The translations under genes were made by a program, and so were the position numbers. Source: Norana najaformis (lineage: Eukaryota; Annelida; Clitellata; Crassiclitellata; Hormogastridae). Taken from it: a DNA stretch of 64,000 nucleotides. Position 1 is the first letter of the stretch; the number at the start of each line of letters is the position of its first letter. The notes beneath the pieces are model-generated. The model was not told the origin of the DNA, did not search any database, and saw only the letters and a list, made by a program, of their open reading frames with translations. Location: NCBI GenBank assembly GCA_964023275.1, contig OZ029919.1, positions 33,565,561 through 33,629,560 of the forward strand, in the 5' to 3' direction. Shown here in pieces: positions 9,885-21,800 of this stretch.

Positions 9885-12800
9885 CTGAAAAGAAGATTGG
9901 AAAGCATATCGTAGAGGTCAACATTATTTTCATTGGTGTATACATTTCTGTAAGTAAACTACTATTTAAAAAAAATAGTAGTGGTAGTAATAATAATTTT
10001 AAGTGCCATCTCTTCTTAATTAATTTTCTGTTCTTTATCATTGTTTTTAGTGCATAATGCTACATGTAAACTATCCACAGCAACAGCCATGGCATAAGAT
10101 ATCTTCGTCAGAAGGCAAAGATAATGCCTTGGTGTATTGCTTGAAAAAAAGGCAGTATATAAATGCAATAAAATAACCAGACATTTTCTTACCAGTCACA
10201 TATGTTGTGATGCAAGATTTACGTTCCACTAGCGCCCTCTAATGATCTCAGTCATAAAATATGTACACCGACTGTAAGCTGTTGGCAAACGATAGGACAG
10301 CCACTCTACCTCGTGTGCCGAGACAAGGAAAGTGAAGTCGCCAACGCTTCGTACCATGGCTGCCTCTTGCCGTAAGCTCTTAAGGGACTGTGCTTCCTCT
10401 GGCAACAAATTTTCCAAAATCTCAGCCCATCATAGATCAAAAACTGCTTTAAATGTCCATAACATTCGTTTCTTAGACTTATAAACTGCCTCTATCTAAC
10501 GATAATTAGCTACCAGAAGGTTTTAACATCTACTGTGGCACGTGCCAAGATTTTAAGGATAAAATCGAAACGTACCGAACAGTTCGATTTTGATATCTTC
10601 ACTGACTCGCTCAGTCTTCACATCATCTCTGACTGGCTCTGACTTCACATCATCTCTGACTGGCTCTTTCTTCACATCGTCTATTACTGGCTCTGTCTTC
10701 AAATCATCCTCAACTGGTTCTGTCTTCATATCATCCTCAACTGGCTCTGTCTTCACATCATCCTGCACCGCCTCTGCCTTGATGTTTTCAATGACAGGTT
10801 CAGTTTTAAAATCCTCCTTGACTGGCTCAATTTTGACATCAACTAGGACTGGCTCAGAGGCGACATCATCTTTGCCCAACTCTGTCTTCACACTGTCTTT
10901 GGCTGGATCACTGCTGACGTCTTCCTTGACTTGCTCGATTCTGAGGTCCTCAGTCACTGGCTCAGTTTTTGGCTTTTTGTCGCCTGGTTCAACTTTAACC
11001 TGCCCAGGTGAGATGGAATCAGTGACTTTTTCTGGCTTGGTACCTTTGTCAACTGGCTGAAACAGCAACCATAGTCAATTCCAGAACAAGGATATCATTA
11101 AGTTAAAATGTTTCCTTGTTGTTTGTGTTTGAATATGATGTTAGTCGTTCTTGCAATGGGAACAGATTTCGGTTAACAATTCTCCCAGTCATTGTTAGGT
11201 TAAATTACTAACAATGATAATAATAACAATAATAATAATGATGATAATAATAATGACAATAATAATAATAATAATAACCAGCCACTCCCACGCAAAGCAA
11301 CTTAGTGCTGGTTCGGCAAAACGTCCCATCTGGCAAAATCTTGTTCCTCGCTGTTAGCTATGTCTCCATATCACCCTATCACTTCCTCTCCCTTCCTACC
11401 TCCTCTCTCTCTCTCTCTCTCTCTCTCGATCTCTGTCTGTCTCTCTCTCTGCTGTAAAATTGCTTTGTTCTCATATCATTCACAAATGATGCTGGCCTTA
11501 TATTTTGCGTGTCTAAATTTACTAAATCACAATTCACCGCACACCTATGGTATTAAAGTGAATTATTAAATAGATAATAATAATAATAACAATAATAAAA
11601 CAGAGAACAGCCACATGAAGTCTTGAGATACCTTGATTCCAGTGGTGGATGTAGTCGAAGTCTCATTCACTTGAAAGAGCTTCTTAAACGTGTTGTAAAT
11701 GTCGTCTGCCTTCTGCCGAACGAGTTCACTGCCCTTGTACTTGCGACACTACGAGCAATTAAGCATCACAATTAAGTATGGCAATTAAGTATGGTAATGG
11801 CACGAAGTATTCATGTACCTCTATGCACAATTTGATGCTTGCAAAACGTCGTTTACAAGACCTGACTGAAAATGATCGAAAGAGATCCAAATCAGAAAAT
11901 CAATTGAAAATTTGTCTTCAGTGAAGTAACGAATAAGCATTGGTAAGTTCAACAGCATCTACCAGTGACCTCATGACCTACCTCTTTCAACATTCTTACC
12001 CCGCAGAGGCTGTCACTCTCCGCCTTGTTGGATTGACCTGAAAACTGACTGGATTTTCAGCCTGAATTTGATCAAACATTGCCGAAGTCTTGTAGGTTAG
12101 ATATAGAAATTAATATCTACGAGTGCTATCAGTTTTCTTATCTTTTTCACCCAATGTAGAAATTATCCTTTGGGATTAAAAACAGAGACAACAAAGAATG
12201 ATCTGAACAGATAGGTAGTCTCCACTATTATTATTATTTTTTTACCAAGGTAAGTATAATCCCTTGGTTGTTCAAAAATTTCCGGAGAAAAAGAGAGAGA
12301 GGGATTCTGGAACGGCTAATCCTCGTCTGGATTCGGCACCACAAAACCGTGGAAGGCGACTGCATTGAAACGCTGTAATGTTATAGATAAACGTTGACAA
12401 AGGTAACCTGTTTCTCTACCATCTCCGGATATAAGGGACAATATATGTCCCAAGTCTGTGAGAAAGGTCATACCGAAACCATTGATAGGGCCTAAAGTCT
12501 CAAAGACCAGAGGGACAAAGTGGTATGCATTAGTGAGATGATCATATTTCAAAGTTTTTCTATCGGCCGCCAGTTCAGCTGCGCCTCCTGCTGTAACAGA
12601 GGTTGCCTGTAAGTAAGAATGTGCAAGCGTGTCAATCACGGTGACATCCCGTCGCTTTTTGAATTTCTTCACTTTGACTTATTCAGTTAGCACTGGGCAA
12701 AACCTCCTCCCTCTTGGGAGTGGCCCGCAGGTGGACTCGTGCACGAGGCACTCGTCCATCAAGTGTGTCGATACAGTTTCCGCCACCAGTTCAGAGTCTG

Positions 12801-15800
12801 CTGTAGTGCCCTCGCCCGTCGCCCCTGGGTCGGGGGTCCGGGTTTTCACCCTGCATGCAACAGGGCAACACACTTTGAGCCCATCACGTGCTTTACAGGT
12901 GGCCGCTCCAACACCCTCCAGTTCGACTAGGGGCCACCGGGCACCAATCCCCAGACAGGCACCACTGCGCAGCCCCCATGACCATGGTACCTGCCAGTTT
13001 CACGCCCCGAATTACATACTCTGTCCCAGTGACGACCAGTGAGGAAGGTGCAATCACTACTGCACCGACCGGTTGGCACTTGACCCGACTTTTAACATTT
13101 CCGCATTAAGCGGGCAGCGGTGGGCCCATTCCCCCTCCGTCCTGTACGGTAATTGTCCCCTCGCAGAACGCGGTCCCTGATGGGACTCTGGTCTGCTCAG
13201 AGCGCCGGTCGCAGGCAGGGCCAACTGACGAGCCCATAGTTGCCTGACAAGATGGTAGAGCAGACGGGTGTTGCGGCACCCCGCTCCGGGAGTCGAAACT
13301 GACCTCACCACTCGTTTCCAAGCCTTTCGCTTTCGCAGCGACAAGATCACGCAGCTACTAACTACTAAGCCTTTCCGCTCATGATATCCAACCAATCAGC
13401 CTCTGGCAAGGCAGGATGCCTCATTTGCCATCTAACGATTGACCGACCGCCCCAAGCCGCGAAGCGTACGAAGAGCGAATCAGCCGGTACTCTAGGGTAT
13501 TATTATTATCATCATCATTATTATTATTATTATTTACTATCATGAATGCAAAGAGCTGGATATTTACGTAGCACCAACAATGGAGAATTCATCACCGAAA
13601 TATTTAACTTCCAAACAAGCTTGTGGAATTGCAGTAATAGTGCTTGTAGTTCCAATCCTTCCAGCCATGGAACATGCCTTAGAAAACCACGCTGTGTAAA
13701 AACTGAGCAATTACTGTACCATACCTGCTGTGGATTGCTGCTGTAAACAGTAGAAAGCGGGTAATACCTTTTTTAGTGTCGCAATTATGTCGGGACACTT
13801 TTTCAGAAGGGACGAGCTGAGAGGTAATGTCTTCAGCTTCTCCATTGCAGCTATGCAGCCGTCGATGTCCTGTAGGAACATGAAGAACAGTTCGACGTCA
13901 TATAGTGGAAAGGGGTCAGGAGCAAGTGTACATGGGGATTGAATCTTGTGTCATCAATCGAAATTGACAATTGTGTAAGTCCCCCAACACACACACACAC
14001 ACAGACAGACACATGCACAAACTGAAAACTAATATCTGGAAAGAGCAGGTATGAACACCCTGCAATACTGAAAGACAACAAAACTTTTGATAATAAACCA
14101 AATTCTTTAAGTAATAAAACCTAGGTTCTCAATGGTCACCAAAAACCTTTACATATCAGTGGTGGTCTTTACAGATCAGTAGTCCTTGAAGTGTGGTTCC
14201 TGGACTACCTTTTTTGGTCTGCAGCAGGGAGTTACCCAATACTCCAGCAACGTCCTTACCCATACATGACATAGCACAGTGTTGTCACAGTCTGGTAAAT
14301 AGTATGCTAGCCACGTTTTTCTAACACTGTGGTTTTGGAACGCCACTTTTCATGTCACAGGTAAAGCATATTTAACTTGCCGGTTATATGCATTCATTTC
14401 TGATAAAAATTGTTAGGCTGTAGGTGGTCTGCCTTAAGTTTGACTGGAAATAGGTCCCTGGGTCTGGGGCAAAAAATTTGAGAACTACCATTCTGTAGCA
14501 GAAAGCATCAGTTGATGGCTGTTCAAAAAGGAACTACAGCCCACATAAAAAATCCACTGGCTTTAGACTGGATAATATCCTAGGTAAAATCTGAAAGGTC
14601 AGAGGGACCGTGAACGAATTGGAAAAGATGAGTTCAGAGTCAGGAGCAGAATGATAACGACGAGTGAGCAAAGCGGACAAGAGAAGGTAGCAAATTAAAT
14701 TCCTAATTCCTGCCAGAAGAAAATCCTTCATAAACGAGAAGGTTTTTGAACTCACAGCTGAAGCCAAGCTGAGTGATGACTTGATATCTGCGTCAATTTC
14801 CAATAACATTTCTGCCAACATAATTGTTATACGATTACTGACAATCCATAAAGGAATTTATCAACAGAAAACCAAATACTAACCATGTAAAGTAGGAAAC
14901 AGAGTAAGGTAATTGCCTCTGTTGAGTTTATTCTCTAAGAGGCGACCATCAAACACATTTTGTTTTCATCACTGCATTCACAGATCATATCTTGGTGTCA
15001 AGTGAAACTGCTAACTCATTGTCAAGCCATGTTACTACTCCTGAGGATTAAGCTTGCCTGGTTATTATCATTATTACTATTATTATTACTGGAAGGAGCA
15101 AAGGAAGCGGTCGACTACGATGCTGATTCAGTCAACTTAATCCTTACGACAGACTAAAAAATACTGACACCTAGATATTTAAGTTTTAGTGCCTTTGCAA
15201 GTTCCTAAAACACGTTAAACAAATACTGAGATAATGCACGTAAGCCTATAAGTTCAGCTAAATTATATAAATGAATGTGATAATTACCGCTGCAGCTCGA
15301 TGATTTGGATTCACTTCTGAATCTTTTCTTATCATCATCATCTTTGCTGTAAAAACAATTTAGAAACACAACTGAAGCAATAACAAAGCATATCAGTCAA
15401 GAAAACACACCACGTGAAATCAAGTCTCCAGTATCGCTTTTAACTCGATTCCAGCAGTTTCATTCTTCACCCCCACTGGCTCATTATTACATCCAGTTTT
15501 ACAATACCAGGCTCCTCTTACTTTACACACAACAGAATTGTAATTGTAAATGTCACTGCATATTTGTACACTGCCTCTTCAGAAGAACCTTCTCAAAGGT
15601 GCATCCGACCTTACAACAAAAAACCATGACTGAACAAAACGGTTTCCAAACACTGACATAAAAAGAGGCAGAGTGGACAAGGGCCCCACACACAAAGAAC
15701 AGAAGATTCGCGTTTTCCAGCAACACACGCTTTCGCAGGAAATTCATTCATCAGACTGTTGCAGATGCGTGATTAAAACCACCATTACTGGGCAGTGGTG

Positions 15801-18800
15801 GTAAAGGATCTCACTCAATTAATTCATCGAAAAATGAGCAGCGTCGAGGCCATACGGCCACTATGTAAAACAAGAACATTTACATTTACTAAACTATTAA
15901 TACTAATACTTGTTATATTTATTATAAATAAAACAAATTAATAAGAAATAATGAGAAAAGAATGACAAATACACCATAAGCCAGTTAAAAATCCAAATCC
16001 AGTCAGCATAAGATTACCGACAAAGCCCACTGGTAAATGAATTTAAATTTAATTTTGTCAGCACAAAACTACATACATACACAAAAGCATACATAAAAAT
16101 ACGTATTCCGGACTTTGTAGCTTTTGACTTTATTCTCAAGATTGAATTGGTTCATGATAAGTCTCCTAAAGGTAGCATTATACAATGATTTTATTGTACT
16201 CTGGACTTTGTAATCGTAATCCCGAGATTTCTACAGCACCCAACGAAAGGCACGTCACGGGGACCAGCTTATTCACAGGTGCTCAGTCAAAATAAAATCG
16301 ACTGGCAAAAGTGTTCGGTTCCAGGAGTCAGGAAGAGAGACAGCATGGCAGCTATAGTGGGTGATGTTTGGGACTGGAGTGGAAAGAGGGCTAAGAGGAA
16401 GAAGGGGAGTCAGGATAGGATCTGTGAAAGAGGAACGTTACTTGATAGAATGCTTACTGTGTGGCTCTTTTTCCACAGCAGTCTTCTGATTTTTCCGCAA
16501 CCGAATGACCAGACTTCTTTTCTCCTGGCAGTTGCCGTTTTTCGTCATGTTTAGCAAAGTCTAAAGACGGTTTCGATTTGGTTACGGGACAGTTTGGTCT
16601 GCCATCTGGTGGTTCGATTTGGTTTGAAGATGACTTGTTGACGCCGAGGGGATCTAATTTTGATGACACGGGTTTTCCGCGTTGGGTTTCGGTTTCAGTC
16701 TTTTGAAATGATGGCTGCTTTGACGAGCCAATGTCCCTGCTGCTGATATGATCGGTTTTTCGAGCATTAGACGATGCTGATCTCTCTCTGCCGTTTCTGT
16801 GATCATCGAATGATCCTCCATCTTTCCTAGTCCTATGATCAACATGTTGAGTGCTGCTGGTGGACAGAGATCGATCGCGTCCATTTTTATGATCTGAGGT
16901 TGATCCGTCTCTGCCACTTCTTGGACCAACTTTTCGATCGTTATGCCGCGACAATGACCTATCGCGTCCGTTTTTACGATCAACGTTCTGAGTTTCCGAC
17001 GAAGGTTTTGTATGACTCGAATGTCGGGCGGTCGTGGAAGCCGATCTGTCCCTGACGATTCGTTCGTTTGGCTTCTGACTGTCAGTCGATGATCCGTGTC
17101 TTCCTCTACGATCAGACTGTCTCTCGCTGTCACTCAAATGTCTACCCTTGCCTTTGCCACTCCTACTGTCACTCGTCAATCTGTCCTGTTCAGTCTTCCC
17201 TTCACTGATCCTAACACTTGCGTCGTTGTCGACGTTCTGATCAGCGGAAGTCTCTGCTTTATCAATCAACCTTTGATTTCCATCAGCAGCTGAAATATCT
17301 TTGTTGTCGTTTGATCTCACAGTAGCTTCTATTACTTGATTTCCAGAATCAGTAGCTTCTGCATTTGAGTCGTTTTGCACAGCCCTGAGATCGGAAGATC
17401 CAGCATCACATGGGGTAACCGAGATAACACACTCAAGCGTGATATTTACTTTCTCATTCACTTTGCTGGAATCGCCCACAGTGGGTTTTCCCACAGTGGA
17501 ATTTTGCGTGGTTGAATTTTTCACAGTGGAATTTTCCGTGGTTGAGTTTTTCACAGTGGAATTTTCCATAGTTGAATTTTCCACAGTGGAAGTTTCCACA
17601 ACATCCACAACCATAGTTTCTTCAGAACCATCCATGGTGCTGCTCTTACTTGCACTCTGACACTCATTCACATCTTTTGGTTGGTTGCTCAGAAGCACTT
17701 CATTTTCCGAATCTTTCTTTCGGCTTGGATTCTTTTCCAAACAGTCGCCATCTAGAGATTTCCTCTCCCGAGCGTCGGCGCGTTTTTTGCTGTCTTTCAG
17801 GTGTTTCGTCCAACCGAGGATTGCCTCTTCATGTTCAATAGTTTCTTTTCGTTGTCTTGACTTTGACAGTGGCGATTCGCTGTCTGATGCTTCTGGTGAT
17901 GACTTCGACAACAACTGCGACTTTCTTGACTCCGACTTTTGAGTCTTTCTGGTGTTGGTTCTCTGCTTTTTTGCAGCTGAAGGTTTGCTCTGAAACAAAA
18001 TGGATTTTAAGGGTAAAAGGCTTCAAAAAAGTCCAAAAATGTGCATTAACTTAAGTTCATACTTCTCTGTGAAGAGTAATGAAGGTCATCAGAGGCAACA
18101 CATTTAAATGTAAATGTAAACGGTTTTCTATATAAACCATATGGCCTCGACCTAGCTCATTTTTCAATGGATTTATTGGGTAAGATCCTTCACCACTGCT
18201 GCCCATTTTAATAGGTGCCACGACATTTAAGGTCCCCCTGTACAGACCACGCTAACCCGAGATTCAAATCAAATCTCTAAAATAAGCCACAGCCTCTTAC
18301 TGTTGTAGTTATAACTGTAATCACAGATTTATATAGCGCATCTTCAAGAGACTCATAACACAAACACCACAAACAGTTTTCAAGTGCCTACCAAACAAAG
18401 GCAACGAAAGGCCAAGGGGTCATGTCATATGTTGCTAGGCAATTTAGTTGCTAGGCAACAGCAAAGCTTAAGCTTGTAATTTGAGGGAAGTACATATTTA
18501 GTAAAGTATGGCAATAAACATTTACTACTGTACAAAAAAGTACATTACACATTTGCACACACGTCTTGGGCCTCAGATATAAACTTACCCGGCAGTTCAT
18601 AAGTGCAATAAATAAACAAATAAAATAAACATATATTGCATTATCAAGCGTCAAATTAATCCATAAGGGTCAAAAGCACTTTAGTCGTACTTTTTTCTGC
18701 AACACAAACCTTGACACTGAAACTGACGTCATCTGACGAACTGTCGTCTGAATCCGCCAACTTTCTCTTACCGTCATCTCGCTTCACTAAATGAATTAAC

Positions 18801-21800
18801 TCCAAGTTATCTTCGCTGCTGTAGTATAAACCAATCAAAAGAGTTTCAGCTTAAAATAAACCAATTGGTAATCAATCACATCATGAATTTATTTAGATAA
18901 CACAATTATGCATTTATTATGGCATAAATATCTAAGCAGTTACATGCTTACTATCGTAAGATATGGTAACAGAACACAACTACCGTTGTAAGATAAGGCA
19001 ATTACACAGTTACCATTGTATACGATAACGTAACAGAACACATTTACTATTTATGCTAAAAGACACTGAAAGATAAGGCAGCTACACATTTACCACTGTA
19101 TAAAATAATGCAACTGAACACATTTACTATTTACATTAAAAGAAAATGTAAGATAAGGCAATTACATATTTACCACCGTATAAGATAACATAACTGAACA
19201 CATTTACTATTTACATTAAAAGATGTTGTAATACAAGGCAATTACACATTTACCTCTGTAATTAAACACATTTACCATCGTATTTGCTAGAGTATGGTAA
19301 TTGTAATCTTACATTTCTCAGCGTACATCAGGGTGATCATACATTTACTACTAGACGTAAGGTAATAAAACATTACTTAAGAGTAGCAAACAATTAGGAA
19401 ATGGATTTTGACCTTTCTGAAGCATCTTTCATGACCAAGAGTTCATCTGAGAATCTTCGTTTGGAGCCTAAATAAACCAAAACAAAAAGCGCTTTGATGA
19501 CTGTTAGCACGGTAACAGGGTAACTAAGAACTATCACAATTATAATCAAAACAAAGGTAAAACACTCGTTTATACACCTCTACAGAAACTCCCCCAGAGT
19601 AAAATCATAAAGGTAAAGAGGTAAAACATAAAATAAAAGTAAAAGGTAACATACACGTTCAAATTCCTTTACTGAAACTCCTCAGAAGCATAAAGGTCAA
19701 GGTAACACACTTGTTTGCATGCCTCTACAGCAACTCCTCAGAAGCAGAAGTACACAGCACTTAAGTATCATATCCATAAACAAAGAGAAGAACAGTCCAA
19801 GAAGCTAACCTGGCAAAGCAGTCATGGGTACAAGGTCTTCGCACCTTTATTTCCATAGCCTACAATGCCTCTCCCTCGTTGGCTGATCTTCCCACCAATA
19901 ATGCACAGTCATTTTAAAGCAGAGTTTGCTAGGGGACCATGTGGATATGAAACATCTTTCTGTCCAGGTAGGGAGTTGAACCCCCAACATCAGGGTTGAT
20001 AGCTAACCACCAGACAGACTCTACGCATGTGACGTGTAGCCACAAAATTATTAACTCCATAAACTGTCTTCAGATTTTGCTGACACTCACTCCATGCATT
20101 TGATGACTGAGTATTCACTTCCACTCCATCGTTTTCTTCTTGCTGGCCAGGTTGCGCCACCTTCTCTCCGCTACGTTTAGCCGTCTTGTTCTTGACTCTG
20201 CCACCGGAAGTCCGTGGCTTCTTCGTGCAAACATCACCCACGTTCTAAAAAGTTTTAAGAAGTAACTAAGCAAGTAGGTTTTACTTACATTTAGCACATG
20301 AATTACAACACATAGAAAGTTTACAGATGTTAAAATAGTTAAAACAGATGTCAAGACCAGCAAATATAATCTAAACACACATGAGGTTCTTAAAAGGTGC
20401 TATATAAATAGCCAGATATATACATACTAACATACAGTGAGACTTCGTTATAATGCTGTCTAAGGAAGCCATTCTGAGAACAACCCTATAATGAGGTCAG
20501 GTTAAGACGAGGTCATGCTAAAATGAGGTCATGTTAAAAAGAGGTCACATTAAAACGATCATGTTAAAATGAGGTGATGTTAAAACAAGGTCATGTTATA
20601 ATGAGGTGATGTTAAAACAAGGTCTTGTTATGAGGTCGTGTTAAAGAGATCAGGTTATAAGAAAGTCATGTTAAAACGAAGGCCATGTTACAAAAGCTGA
20701 ACTAAATTTAGGGTCCATGTCCTGACTGCATTATATGAGAATTCGTCTTATAATGGAGCATGTTGTAAGGAGATTCTGGTGTATATCATACGTACGTACG
20801 TACATCCGCTACATCTTTAAGGAACAAATTTAGAACTCACCGACTCTGAAAGGGTCTTCCTCTTTCGAATTCTTTTCTATTCAAATGAACACCAAAATTT
20901 CAGTTTGACAGATTAGTGGTAAATTTATATAGCTCAATTTCCAACAAAAGACCAGTCAGCTGGAATTTGTGTATGCTCATGTTTTCACAACCTTAAAGCT
21001 ACCATACTTGTGTATCCTGGTTGCTTCTGAAATCTTACTTGGTCCTCATAACCTGGATACTGTATATGGATTAAAAGATTATGCTGCAATTATAAAAGTG
21101 CTATATAAAAGTTTGGTTAGTACATTACTTAATATCCTAGGAGAAATAACACGATTTTCCACAAAACAAGGAGAGACTTTGGTGCCATTAGAATTTTCTG
21201 GTAACTGCATTACATACTTAACATAAATTACGTAAACATTTTGGATGAAATGAAGCAATACTTCCACCAAAAAAACTTTGGTAAAAATATTTACTCAGTA
21301 CATATTAAATTAATTTCTCCTTATTATTAATTTATTTGTTATTAAGCGATATATTTTCACAAAACAAAGACAAACTTTGGTGTTATATAATTTTGCGGTT
21401 AGCACATTACCAAAGTTTCGGTGAAATAACGATTTATTTCCGCAAAACGAGAACAAACTTTTGTCACTTCTTCATGCTTTTCCTCTTCACAATCTTCTGC
21501 CTTTTTCTCGGGAGTAACAGATACCTCATCCTCAAGTTGCACACTGGTACCCTGCACCTCTTCAGGACTGGCTCCTTTGACAGGAAACTGTGCTCCTTCT
21601 GTATCTGAATCGTTCTGGAAATAATTATATAATGCAAATCGTACGATAATGTACTTTACACATAAATTCAATGTGTTGATGTAATGTAAACGTCTTTTAA
21701 TGTCATGCCAATACCTGTCCGTGTAATGTAAAAATCTGCCATAACTGTTAACATATTTGTTCACGTAACATAAACGCCTGTCGGACGAATCCCAAGTTCC

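Noticed and set aside
10260..10420. Minus-strand open frame ([20 protein letters not shown]) between LEDGF-type exons 14 and 15
   Set aside because: The available acceptor/donor pairs give 44 or 89 bp, neither of which fits the phase-1 to phase-1 join that exons 14 and 15 make directly.
12004..12041. Minus-strand pseudo-exon with good splice sites (TTTTCAG acceptor, GTAAGA donor) between LEDGF-type exons 12 and 13
   Set aside because: Its 38-bp length would break the frame, and exons 12 and 13 already join into an ungapped IBD alignment.
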